A stretch of DNA of 64,000 nucleotides from the NCBI GenBank assembly GCA_001414485.1, contig LLEY01000136.1, forward strand, positions 62,001 to 126,000. The letters are read 5' to 3'. This stretch comes from Calycina herbarum. Its lineage: Eukaryota > Ascomycota > Leotiomycetes > Helotiales > Pezizellaceae. Each line of letters opens with the position of its first letter. The stretch's first letter is position 1. Below, one piece after another: positions 46,483-57,228 of the stretch. The position numbers were made by a program, and so were the translations under genes. The notes beneath the pieces were generated by a model. The model ran no database searches and was not told where the DNA came from. It worked only from the letters and a program-made list of their open reading frames with translations.

Positions 46483-46713
46483 TCTGTAAATACTGTAAAA
46501 TAGCTTATAAGTTCTAGTATTACTATAAAGGCCTGATATGTTCTAGTATTACTAAAATAGCCTAATATATTCTAGTGTTACTATAAAGGCCTGATATGTT
46601 CTAGTGTTACTAAAATAGCCCGATGTGTTCTAATGTTACTATAAAGGCCTATTATATTCTAGTGTTGTTAAAATAGTCTAATATATTCTAGTATTACTAT
46701 AAAAGCCTATTGT
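46483..46713. repeat. 29-bp tandem repeat in the chromovirus leader
   Basis: About eight copies of a 29-bp unit starting TTCTAGTRTTACTA. Odd and even copies differ (TAAAGGCCTGATATG against AAATAGCCTAATATA), giving a 58-bp higher-order period. Since 29 is not a multiple of three, it is probably non-coding. Confidence 0.75.
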
Positions 46714-46731
46714 TTTTTAAATCGAATCTAA

Positions 46732-46976
46732 TATTAGAGCTTATAGCAAGTGCTAATGAATTGAACTATAAAGGCTATCTATGTATAAGAAGATTCGATT
46801 GTCCTTTCTAAGCTAGAGTCTTTACTAACTTATATACTTAGTTAGCTCTTTCTAGAGAGTTCTGCTAAGAGTACTCTCGAAGGTTCTGTTACGTCCATGC
46901 GTTGCCAAGCGAGGTCACGTGAATGCGTCGCTGGAGTACTCCGAGACTTATTCTACGGGTGTAACCCTTGATATTA
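46732..46976 (-). repeat. 5' LTR of the chromovirus
   Basis: Second copy of the 245-bp LTR. It lies at the upstream end for the minus-strand element, next to the leader tandem repeats. Confidence 0.85.
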
Positions 46977-47854
46977 TTTATGTCTATAAAGAAGGAACTA
47001 GCTTATTTTAATAAATAATAGATTTATTACGATTTTTTAAAGATTTTAGGTTACTAGAACGTTTAGTAAGAGTATAGTAGTTTAATATTTAAAATTTACT
47101 AAAAGAGTTTAGCGCCGTAGAGCCGCAGCCTAATTAGGTTTAGCACTCGTAGAGCCTTATCGCTATATACGAAAAACTACTAAATTAACAACGTTAGATA
47201 TTAATAAATATATACTAAAATCAGCTTTTATAAATATATACTAAATATAAGCTTTAATAGACGTTTTAAGAGCATAGTTTAAGAAAGAGATGCTTTTATT
47301 ATTTATATATTTACTTTATTATCTAGTTCTTCTTTTATACTAATTTTATAAGAGTAAAACGATTATACTTACCTTTACTTCTTACGTCTTAAAAAACCTA
47401 TATACGATATCGAATATTAGTATAAGATAGTAGATATACGTATAGAGGGTATTAGAGAGCGTTCTACTATTGTCTTAGGTGTTAGAGATTATATATTCTA
47501 TAGCTTTCTTAAAAGAACGACCTCTTACTTCGATTATATATATAAGCTTCTTAGAGACGATTATAGAGTACTTATACACCTCCTACTCTCCTCGAATTAA
47601 TACAACGATAGCTTTAATCTTAATAGTAACCTTTAGAACAGTTACGCTTAGTAAAGAGTATATAAGAGGAGTAGATATTTATAAGAGAAGAAGTAGCTTA
47701 AGGTAATACAGTTTAGATATAATCCTTTAAATTAATTATATATAATATAATCTATTTAATATTATAAAAGCAATTTTTAAAGTACTTCTTAGCTCTCTTT
47801 TTCGCGCTCTCTCCTTTATCTATATATAGTATTTACTCTTATAAAAAGCCTTTA
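46977..47854. other. interior transposon DNA without a readable gene
   Basis: AT-rich, multiply stopped sequence between the chromovirus and the transposase. A 75-codon frame at 47,479-47,706 is probably chance. This should be the 3' side of the transposase or of the left-hand frame, separated from it by the insertions. Confidence 0.45.
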
Positions 47855-48795
47855 AAGCTATCGTAATCGAGGGAGATATACGCTTATTTATAGTATCAGC
47901 GGATAGAGGTCTTAAGGTCTTTAAAGCTCGATTTAATAGGATTAAATTAAGAATAATATAGTAGTAAGTATACTACCGTTACCTCTCTCTTCTCGTATAT
48001 CTCTACTACTCGTAGACTTCGGTAGATAGAGTAATTATCTATTATAATTATATCTCGATCGCTAGGCGCTCTATTATACTATAGTAGAATATCTTCCTCT
48101 AACTACTTCTTAAATATCTTAGCTATAATCGCTCCTTAGAATACGATAGGCGATAGCTATCTATCGAGCGTATATGCTAGTAATACGCTCTAAACTCTCG
48201 ATCGCTTTAACTATCTCTTAGAGCGCGCTCTTATTCTAATTAGCGCCTATCTATATCGTCGTACGCTGGTAGCCTTATTAGAGGTAGATTCGTTAAAGAA
48301 TATAAGTCTCTTTCCCTCCTACTTAGCTGATTTATCCCTCTATACTTATATTAATTAAAGATCCTACTAACTTACGAAGTAGTCTAACTTCTTATACGAT
48401 ATCCCTATACTCTTATATATCCTATAAATCTGCTACTTCGAGAGCCGAAGATCGAATACGTCGTATATATAATCCGCTACCTTATCTACTATAAGCTTAT
48501 TATCTCGTACTAGGAGCTCTCGAATAAACGCCTCTACTATAGTATTCTAGGCAGTTCTGGTTCCTAGTTTAGCTTTATAGCAAAGATAAGGAGTAAGAGC
48601 TACTTCTACTAAGAGCTCTTGTTTAATATTACGTATAGATACGCTACTATATTTAAACTCTCTAGCTATCTCTGCGAAGTTAGTATTATTATACCTTACC
48701 CCGGCTTAAATCGCTATTTTAATCGTAGCGCGACGATCGGGATTAATTTAAGGTGCTATAGTAGAACTACATATATAAAAGGATTAGGATATATC
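47855..48795 (-). pseudogene. decayed DDE transposase of the Tc1/mariner (IS630) superfamily
   Basis: Reading the minus strand leftward through stops: a helix-turn-helix part (NTNFAEIAREFKYSSVSIRN), then LLVRDNKLIVDKVADYIYDV, QIYRIYKSIGISYKKLD, RLIFFNESTSNKATSVRRY (first catalytic Asp changed to Asn), VLLAYTLDR, DIIIIDNYSIYRSLRVVEI (second Asp kept) and YYS*FNPIKSSFKDLKTSIR, where the family has YSPDFNPIE (Glu changed to Lys). This is the winged-helix plus DDE_3 layout of fungal Tc1/IS630 transposases. Nearly all defects are explained by G-to-A and C-to-T. It sits just inside the right inverted repeat. Confidence 0.8.
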
Positions 48796-48837
48796 TTTAA
48801 AAGCCTTAATATTACACGTATAGTAGTATTAATCGAA

Positions 48838-48950
48838 TAAGTAGTTATTTAGCTAATTTTCTATACAGCCTCCTAGGCACAATTACGGTACGTAAAACGC
48901 TCGGATTATAAAAAAAGTGGGCAAATTCAAGCTTAACTCGCAACTAACTG
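48838..48950 (-). repeat. right terminal inverted repeat of the Tc1/mariner element
   Basis: Reverse complement begins CAGTTAGTTGCGAG and follows the left repeat through GAGCGTTTTACG, GTGCCTAGGAGGC and ATTAGCTAAATAACTACTTA. It ends just before the flanking TA. Confidence 0.85.
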
Positions 48951-50808
48951 TATCACTGGTTATGAAATTGACGATTTAACTATATTTTTAGTAGGCTTTT
49001 CTAACTTGATTTTTCCAAACTATTTTGAATAATATCGTTCCATGAGTATTCTTCAGAAGAATATTATATAAATAAGAGTTGACTTATTTAGCTTTATTCC
49101 CAAGTATGTTTAAGAAACTTAATTCTTTCAACTCTTCTTGAACAATGTCATTTCCCGAATTTTCTTCAGAGGAATTCTGCTGCAAATAACAGAAAGGAGT
49201 TATTCAATTTCACAAGTAAGAATACTTAACTAACCCCATTCTCCTAAACATTCTTAGACAATATCATTTCACAAATTCTTTAAACTTATTTGGCTTTAAT
49301 CTTAAGTATTTTTCTTTGATTTCATATTCTTAAATATGTTAAATAATTTTATTATATATAATTTTTTTAAATTAACTGTTTATCTAAGCAATATTATTCA
49401 GTCCTCATTATACCTGAAGATCTAGAACAAATGCATAGGATTTCCTTTACCTAGATATTAAATAGAGAAGGCATAAACTAATTATAGTTCTGAAAAACTA
49501 GTAGCATGATTACAGTACTAGACAACTTATAACCGACACTTTCCAAAACCCCACCAAAAACAGCTGTTTTACCCACTCTGCGAACACATATCTTTACTCT
49601 TACGCTCCATAGATTTTTCTAAGATTAAGAATTCAGTTTAAGAAGTAGTCTATCTATCTTTTGATTTAATGCGCAATGCTAGTAAGCTGTGCTGCTTATA
49701 TAATCTTTATGCGTGCGGGGTGTTGCGTTTTTCTCGGTGTTTTCGCTTACTTTTTGGTGTAAAACGTGCAATTTGTTACTTTGCCTTACTTAACTACATA
49801 ATAACTTTTTACGTATGGATCTACTAGGTAATTCAAGTAGATAGAATTATAGTTAACTCTCGAATTAGTTAACCCCTCAAAGTAATTATATTATAAATAA
49901 GCAGAAGGCATAAATATTTTAAGGTGTTTACCCCGCGTTTGGGTGCAAAAGTGGCATATGTCGGTTATAAGTTGACCCTGACTGTACCTCGTTCACTTTG
50001 ACAATTGAAATATCCCTTCCACTGTTCATATGTACAGATTTTCCAGTGCACGTAAAGTAGATGTTTTTGGGCCAGAAATAGCACTTTAGGCGAATTTAGG
50101 AATGTGCACGTACTGCAATCAGGTTTATGCCCTCCTATTAACCCACTTTCCAAGCTGCAAGGGATACTATTGTATTTTATAACGAGGCCTGCTGTAACTG
50201 CTTTTCCACTTTGAATCTGAATCTAGGGACATTGGATAAGCCAAGCCATTAATACTATATGATCAAGTCAATGATTGCTACGTGAGTATAGCAAACAATA
50301 TCTTTGAAATGGGGCTACAAAGTTCAAAGCTTTCAGAGGCGAACTTTATAGCCCACGTTAGGCTTATTAAACCCTTCTCTTTTACTCAATCCTCTTTTAG
50401 GGAAAGTTCTAGAACTCATTATAAAGTGCAATAGGAGTCTAAAATGAATAGAAATTAGCCTCTTATAACAACATGCATCAGCTGCCACATAAAAGAGAAG
50501 ATCTCTTGCCCATTAACTTTACAATGACTAGAATGCAGAAGTGAACCGAAGGAACTTGAGTTTGGCTCTTAAATATGATGGAGACCATCGGTTTTATACA
50601 TGGCTACTGTTTTCTCACTCAAGCTTTGACTATTCTGCCTATATCTTCATCTAGGGATACTCCAGTATTTTATTGTGGATAGGGACGATGTACGGTTACT
50701 TCATTTGGGTCAAACCCAACTCACTCCTGAAGAATGAGCCGAACTTACCTTGTTGAAATATAAAGTCAAATGTTAAAAGGAATTTCTCTCGGTATTGTGC
50801 TAATTATA
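48951..50808. other. AT-rich gene-poor stretch right of the island
   Basis: No gene recognised. 49,000-49,300 contains diverged direct repeats around the words AATRTCATTTC and TTTTCTTCAGA, about 115 bp apart. A separate inverted-repeat element is at 49,523-49,974. The right part is the 3' side of the F-box gene. Confidence 0.45.
49523..49974. mobile_element. 452-bp inverted-repeat (MITE-like) element
   Basis: Both ends read CAACTTATAACCGACA inward (left plus strand, right minus strand), then a weaker match continues (TTCCAAAACCCCACC against TGCCACTTTTGCACC). No coding capacity. No target duplication obvious. Confidence 0.5.
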
Positions 50809-52356
50809 CTACGACCATAGGATCCGGCGATCCAGCACCTGCAACATCCGTTCGAACAACCTGTCTCTCGAGTTCGAGATGTGCTGGTGTATCCACCTGT
50901 TTGACATCTCACTCTCCTTAAATCTTTCCCCCTCAAAAATACTGCATTCCCACTTCTCTTTATGTCGTCTCAATTCCCAACGTGCCAATCTCTTCTCCAC
51001 AGCAGTCTTCTTCCCATAACCCTCTTCCTTGTTTTTCTCGTCCAAAATACCCTTCTTCATCGCATTCTCACACCCTATAAAATGTTGGAGGAAGCTTTTC
51101 TCCGTGTATAAGGCGTGTTGTTTCCTCAAATCCTCCTCTGTCTTTTCTGCTTTTTCCGCTCCTCTCAATTCAATTTCACAACACGCCGAGCAGGAAAGTT
51201 CCCGCTCCAGTTCTTTCGTCGTCGGATTCAAGCACCGGAAGTCAACGATAGCCATCTGGCGAGAATACTTTTCGAGAAAACTCCAACTAGCTGTTCCCAA
51301 CACTCTAGGGGGAAGCGAGGGTCCTTCCTCGGACCTTTCAACATGCCGCCACACGTAGTTTTCCGTCTGATATTTATCGATTTCTTTTTCCATTCGGCTA
51401 GATGCCACCCTGTATAGTCTATTGTCAGCGGATTATCCAAGTAAAGGGAAATCAAAGCAAATAGAAGACGTACTCAATCATTCTAGACCAGCTACCATGG
51501 GTTCTGATTCCAAAGTTTTTCGCACTATTCCAATCTACAACCATTGGGTAATAGTATCGCATCCCCCAAGAGCCTTGTTTGTTGGGGATAGCTTGAGCGA
51601 TCGGCATGCCATTCTTTACCATGTCCGCCAGGGTAATTGCGAACATGTCTTCTGCGTAATCAACTTTGATACTGAATGAACGTAATGAGTGACGGGAGCA
51701 ATTGTTACACACGCGTTCGCAAGTAAGGAGGTAGAGAGAAGCTCCAAAGTCGCCACACACTTTGCAATATGGTGATGTCAGTGCGGTGTGCAATTGTCGA
51801 ATTGTCATGGATGGCGCTATTTTGAGGGCAAAAGCAGCTTCGACGGCGTGCTTGCCGTATAGTATGACTTCATTGAAGGCGGGCAGGTGTTTGAGTCTCT
51901 GTTGGAATCCATGGTTGATATATCTATGTTGAGGAAAGGAAAGTCAGCCTAATTACTTGGTAGTTGAATAATGGGAACAGGAAATAGGTACCTTAAATTA
52001 CTCAAAGATTGCAAATCCAAATAATCTATGAGAATGGTGTCGAAAATTTCCGCGGGGAGTAGTCTGAAATATTTCCCCAAGCTCTCTTGGCGACCATCCT
52101 TAGGCCAGAATCCAAAATAATTGAACAAGCCACGGAACCCAATGGGATTGATTTCCCCCAAACCAAACTTTTGCCCAAGGCCGGTGTGCCGCTCGTAGAA
52201 CTCTTTTTTGAATTCTTTATTTGTCGCTAGTGCGTTTGTGATATGACTGTGGAGTTGCCATTGCTCTTCAACTACAGACACTGTCGAATGGATGGGAGTT
52301 TCGGCTTGTTGGCCTTGAACCATGCTAGCGACGCGGGTAAGAAGTTGAATATTCAT
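50809..52356 (-). CDS. F-box protein with two Cys-rich zinc-type motifs (paralog 1)
   Basis: Exons 52356-51992, 51923-51474 and 51409-50809 give 471 residues in frame. Central F-box-like stretch: LLPAEIFDTILIDYLDLQSL, SNLRYINHGFQQ. After it, SPYCKVCGDFGASLYLLTCE, RVCNNC forms C-x2-C...C-x2-C, a pattern common on fungal F-box proteins. The C-terminal part has CSACCEIE ... FLQHFIGCENAM, C-x2-C with a distant H-x3-C. F-box proteins bring targets to the SCF ubiquitin ligase through Skp1. It is divergent from, and paralogous to, the gene at 53,247-54,445 (same order of F-box, Cys pair motif, C-terminal C2HC). Targets unknown. Confidence 0.72.
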
Positions 52357-53246
52357 TGTGAAAGTTGAATTTTTCGAATTGGCGGTAGTTTAGTTGGTGG
52401 TAGATGAATTGATGGTATTGTCCGTGAGGTAGAAGGCGAGAGATGGAGGACTGCGACAGAAAGCAAGGGGGATGCTCCTTTTTGATCAACACTTTCTGGA
52501 GTCATAGACTAGTGGGGGAAGTTTGATTGTTATTCCCGAACGGTTTGTGACGCTAGAATGGCACCGTTCGATTTAGTGCGCAACTCGCTTACAGTTATGA
52601 TATCGGGCCACGTGACTGGCCGATAATCACAGGGTCTGCTCCATATACGCGCTATTAGTCAAAATGATACCGTTCGGTAGTCATTTTGGGTGAACTTTTG
52701 CGTTATCCGAGCTCTGGCGCAACGGTTTACCTTGTGTATTACGTAGACTAGCTAGTAATATAACACAGTAAGTGGTTCCGTCATAACTTTATGTATACCT
52801 ACCTCTCTTATCATTACCTCACATACTCTAGGACAACCTCAATTATTGAACTGGAACACGTAAGACTCAAGAAATAAATCCCAAGACTCTCTTTAACAAT
52901 CTCAAATAATGTGTTCATTTATTCTAGATATTCTCCTCCAAAACTCAACGAAGTAGATGCGCGTAAAGCGGGGACTCATTCATAACATACACCAAGAAAT
53001 GAACGGCGGGATGCGCTAAATCTAAAACTGAATTATGACGTTTAAATGGTCATCTTTAGATTAGTTCTATGCTAGTTTTGGGAGACCAACGTTTAAGTGT
53101 CACTTCTTAGCGTGAAATTCTGACGTGCTCCCATTTAACAAATATCCGAGAAAACCCACGAAGAAAGTGTTCGCTCAGAAATCACTCAGTTCCAACTTGT
53201 TTATAAATTTATCATCAGTAACCTCCATCTTAATAAATCCGTCAAC
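52357..53246. other. 890-bp divergent promoter region of the F-box pair
   Basis: Non-coding. The octamer CGAACGGT or its complement ACCGTTCG occurs three times (about 52,538, 52,563 and 52,671), the first two as an inverted pair. This could be a regulator site or a repeat remnant. Confidence 0.4.
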
Positions 53247-54445
53247 ATGGATACTCTAGTACTCGAAAAGCGTCTTCGTCAGCTCGCCAGTGTCCACACC
53301 CAAGCCGAGAACGAAGATAAAGCACCCTTTCCGCAATTGCACCACGAGATCGAGATCGACGCTTTGCGTATGCGGCATACTATGGAACCAAATTGCAACG
53401 AACCACACAATTTCGAATATTATTTCTCAAATTGTATGGAAAGAAATCTCTTTGGCGAACTAACTGCAATCGATGCTAGGGAGTTAATGAGAACGCTGCC
53501 ACTCGAGAAAAAATATGTGGGTCGCAATGTCGATTGCGGGAGAACGAGGTCTTCCATGGGTGTTTTTGGCAAACTTCCTCCCGAGATTATGGATGGTATA
53601 ATCAACCATATGGATCTGGAGAGTGTCACCAAGCTGAAAGTTACAAGCCACACCATGAGATACCTTGTAGCCAATTCAAGGGATTATCATTTTGTCTTTG
53701 GACATGCGCCCCAAGCGATTCGGGCATCACTTGCCTTAGGGATGGGCTCATTCGTTAATGCTCGCCAACTCCGTCAATTATTGCACACCTACGAATGTGC
53801 TGGGTGTGGCAACTTTGGACGATTCCTTTACTTGCCCACTTGGGAACGTGCTTGCATCACGTGCATTAGCAACTCAATTCGCTTTCATACCATAGATACT
53901 AGCAACGCTGAAGATATATTCGGAATCAACAAAGAGGATATTCAACAATCAGGCCGTGAGATCGTAAGCACACTTCCGGCACATGATCCTGACAACTTTT
54001 GGAGAATGCCTATAGGAAGCACCCAGCCTCGAAGGAGGGAGCTTGTAAACTGGTATTCTGCAAGCCAAGTAGGAAAGGGGAAATATGGCTCAGTAGAAAA
54101 TATGTTTAAGTTTGTACCCAGTTTTCTCCTTTCTTCGCTCCAGGCTCTAATTACTGACTTCTCGTTTAGGAAAGTGGCAGGAATACGAAGAAGGACTCTT
54201 CCCATGAACACCTTCTTCACCCATATCGTGGTTCATGCGTCAACACTCTTAGTCTGATGTGTGCTGTCGAATTCCCCATGGTTGAAATGCCAACCAAAGA
54301 GATTCAGCAGTCCTTCTATTGTGCTGGTTGCGCTGACCACCACATATTCGACACCCATCGGGACTTCATTAAACATTTTGTCGACTGTGAAGGCGCCATG
54401 AGCTTGGTGGTAGAGAATCTTCGCGACTACACATTCGCTTCATAA
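53247..54445 (+). CDS. F-box protein with two Cys-rich zinc-type motifs (paralog 2)
   Basis: Exons 53247-54113 and 54170-54445 give 380 residues. Only the GTACCC donor at 54,114 keeps the frame open into the conserved C-terminus; the nearby GTTTGT donor would end the protein early. F-box: KLPPEIMDGIINHMDLESVT, then LKVTSHTMRYLVANS. Cys motif: YECAGCGNFGRFLYLPTWER, ACITC. C-terminal motif: YCAGCADHHIFDTHRDFIKH, FVDCEGAM, matching the pattern of paralog 1 (C-x2-C ... H-x3-C). The middle also aligns: AEDIFGINKEDIQQSGREI with AEDMFAITLADMVKNGMPI. It lies head to head with paralog 1, which suggests an inverted tandem duplication. Confidence 0.72.
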
Positions 54446-55236
54446 TGGAAAACGAGCAAAGAGAACGATTATTCCACGCTCTTGGCTCAAAAAGTCGCCA
54501 GAGTCTTTGAGCCTGAACCGCAATATATGCGCAACATCCAGAAAACGTACCACCAACACTTTCATGGCATGAGACAGGTCGAGTTGAGCGAAGCAACGGA
54601 TGGCGCCCCTGAGGAAATTTAACCCCTGGAAAGTCTCATGAAGACAAAGAATTTGGATGGGTTTCTAAACAGAAAACTCATAGTCGTGACACCATGCCAC
54701 ACAACAAATCCTGTAGAACATCCATTATTGTATGGTAGGGGTAGATTAGAAAATAAATTTACAGTAGTGATTCTGAAGATTAAACTTCCACTATTCCGAC
54801 ACAAACCTGCCGGGTGAACTCTCCTCCTTAATATTCTTCTAGAACCCCTTATCCTTGAGGCCCCCTTCTGTTCCCGTCATCCGTGATTAACCATAGGCCT
54901 GGAAAGGTCCCAAATTTAGAACCGGTATACGTTATTCGTCAATTATAAAATCGATAAAGAAGCAATTCTATTAATTCTCTTTATTAAACCTATTCTATTG
55001 ATTGTGCTATTCCAGGCTCTTTAGATTAATTCGGTTGACCAAATAAAGTGCCCCTCTTTTGGGAAGTAAGAGTACTAGATACTTGTCTAAGTAACCTTTA
55101 CCGAAGATAATTACCCAGGATTATTTGACGTAATTTGGTTACTCAAGGAGAGTTCAACACCATCACTTTTCATTGGACAACACATAACAAGTTGTTAGAT
55201 ATGAACCCAAGAACAACGTACTTTCTTAACGAGATC
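54446..55236. other. intergenic, nothing recognised
   Basis: About 790 bp between the plus-strand F-box gene and the 3' end of the broken membrane-protein gene. 54,940-55,030 is AT-rich. No RNA gene or repeat seen. Confidence 0.5.
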
Positions 55237-57228
55237 TCATTTGTTCACAGCCGGTGGCCAAACCTTCAATTCCCAACCCCCATTTCCCCTCTCACACCTC
55301 CCCAATCCAACTCTTTTACAAACCACTCCGGCCTTTTCCTCAAACATCTCATCCAGATCCTTCACAGCAGTCTGCGATCTTTCCGATTCCAACCTTTCAG
55401 CTACCAACCCCTGTAAACTCATTCGTGCGGTCACCTCTTCAATATTTTGAGTAGACATCGCAGCTATCAAAGCTACTATCGTGAGAAATATACCAAACAC
55501 GACGAGAAGTAGTATTGATGCGACAAGTAGGTAAAGTGCCGATTCCGGGATCCGAGCAACAATCATCTCGGAACGTTGTTGCAATTCGATAACGGGATTT
55601 GGTACTAATGCCCCGGCGACAAGGGATAAGAGCGAAATGCTGTATTGCAATGCGAACGTATCAGCCATTGCTTGCACCGTTGGTCCTAATGCTGCTAAAT
55701 TTGTAGCATCTTGAAGTTTGATATCAGCCGCCCTGGTATTTTCCTGAACTACACGCATCATGGTCGTGATAGAGGTGTTACTCGGTTGAGAAACCATACT
55801 TGCGATGGAACCATTGATGGCAGTGTAGATGGTATCGTAAACTGTAGTACTGCAATAAAACACAAAGGCCACTCCACCAAACTCAAGAGCCACGACTTCC
55901 GGATCGTCTTTGAATTTAATTCCGGCTCCGGAAGCGCGAAGGGTGTTTCCATTGACACCAAAATAGAATGGGTTAGACGCCACTGAAGTCGTGAGAGTAA
56001 GGTTACTTGTTCCCGAAGAGTTGGTAAAATAACGAATGTCAAAAGTGTTTTGTCCAAGAAGGTTGCCATAAATAGCAGGGTATTTTTCGCAGGTGAAGGG
56101 GATTGAGACTCCATTTGTAAGGCTGTTACGACTCAGACCGCATTCTTTGATGATAGGTGTACATTGAGTTGAAGCAGAATAGGTAAACGCTGCAAAGTCA
56201 TGTTTAAGCGGTGCACCATTTTGTGGTATACCAAGAAAAGCTCGCGGCGGGTAGTTTTCGTGAAAACGTTGACGCTCAAATTAGATGAAACGTTGTCTAG
56301 AACTTCCAATGATATTATTGGGTTGATGAGAGTTCCTCCTCGAACATTTGTCCGAATCGAGCAAGAGTTTGGGTTTTGATCTTGGTAAGTGTTGCTTGTC
56401 AACGTGCAGTTTGGATTGAGGAAATTGCTGTAGCTTGCTGTACCGGGGTACACTTGGCTGAAGTTGTATGGTTCAGTTCCGAAATGAAACCATGTTTCTG
56501 CAGCATATACTATGCCACTATCTGTTGTCAGCAATTAAATTTACACATAGATAGTAATGGAAAGTTTGGGCAACGAGAACCCCTTCGCCATTTTTGCTTC
56601 CTTTATTTGTGTTACAAGTGGAGATAATGGAATCTACAAAGTACATGTTACTTACCCGAGAATTGAGCAAACTATCGCAGTCCACGCGACACCTTTCAAA
56701 GTCCTAGGTTGAGAGACCCCCCGACTTTTCTTATCCCTCATATACTCAAGCCACCGATACATCGTCGAAAGACCAGCACTCTCAATCAAACCAACACCAA
56801 GATAGTATTGGTACGGAGTAGGAAGCTCTTTGAATTCCGAAAATTGTGTATGTCGCAGAATCTTCGAAGCTAGGGGGTATGCGGCAAGTACCACAGCAAA
56901 AGCCGCCAGAGAAGTCGCTATTGTGCTGGCTGGCTATCGAAGCCATTTTCATGAGATATGTCACATTAATGTTGACATAAATAATGCCATCCTCGTCTCG
57001 AGTACCATCTGATTGGAGACGTCCTTCACCGACGACATTGTGCCGAACGCGAGAATGGAAGACCAGACCGAGGAGAATTCCGACAACTATCAATAAGGGC
57101 AGTGTCAAAATGAGACAGTAGCCAAGGATTTTCTTGTATTTCCCTCGGATTGACTTTTGGGGAGCAAATTGGGTGTTCTGCCCGTGGTCGGAAGGTGCTA
57201 CTGGGTTGAAGTTGTAGACTGAATTCAT
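55237..57228 (-). pseudogene. large secreted/membrane protein of unknown function, broken by small indels
   Basis: It starts MNSVYNFNPVAPSDHGQNTQ and has an N-terminal membrane segment (LGYCLILTLPLLIVVGILLG). An ectodomain with many N-glycosylation sequons and Cys residues follows (AETWFHFGTEPYNFSQVYPG, NPNCTLTSNTYQ, IKECGLSRNSLTNGVSIPFT, NPFYFGVNGNTLRASGAG). Near the end is a membrane segment (LYLLVASILLLVVFGIFLTI) and a cytosolic tail. One intron is inferred at 56,518-56,655. The frame is interrupted twice: at 56,926-56,933 a 4-bp direct duplication (CTGGCTGG on the plus strand), whose removal joins MKMASIAS to TIATSLAAFAVVLAAYPLAS; and near 56,283, where one added base would join SSNL to ERQRFHENYPPRAFLGIP. 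Otherwise well preserved, so recently lost or mis-sequenced. Family unnamed to me. Confidence 0.6.

Larger units (their letters stand above)
41452..46976 (-). mobile_element. Ty3/gypsy chromovirus LTR retrotransposon, RIP-inactivated
   Basis: A 5,525-bp element on the minus strand bounded by two 245-bp LTRs. Right to left it holds a leader with tandem repeats, a decayed gag, protease/RT/RNase H, integrase and a C-terminal chromodomain. A polypurine tract (minus AGTAGGAAGGAGGG) directly abuts the 3' LTR at 41,697-41,710. LTR ends are TR...CA (minus strand TAATATYAAGGG to CCCTGACA, with TG apparently mutated to TA). I could not find a matching 5-bp target duplication in the mutated flanks. Confidence 0.85.
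38587..48950. mobile_element. Tc1/mariner (IS630)-type DNA transposon, 10.4 kb including nested insertions, RIP-inactivated
   Basis: The ends are near-perfect inverted repeats of about 115 bp starting CAGTYAGTTGCGAGTTAAGC. Both ends are flanked by TA (38,585-38,586 and 48,951-48,952), the target duplication of Tc1/mariner elements. The right end carries a decayed DDE transposase on the minus strand; the left end carries a second, plus-strand reading frame, so the two face each other. A fold-back element (40,993-41,431) and a chromovirus (41,452-46,976) are nested in the middle. Without these the element would be about 4.4 kb, large for fungal Tc1/mariner, which usually have one gene in 1.3-3 kb. 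Confidence 0.8.

Noticed and set aside
41447..46981. Target-site duplication of the chromovirus
   Set aside because: Flanking pentamers (TTATT and TTTAT) do not match exactly; the region is too AT-rich and mutated to call one.
54100..54260. Frameshift in the plus-strand F-box gene, suggested by a readable KWQEYEEGLFP in another frame
   Set aside because: An intron from the GTACCC donor at 54,114 to the TTTAG acceptor ending 54,169 keeps one open frame to the conserved C-terminus, so no lesion is needed.
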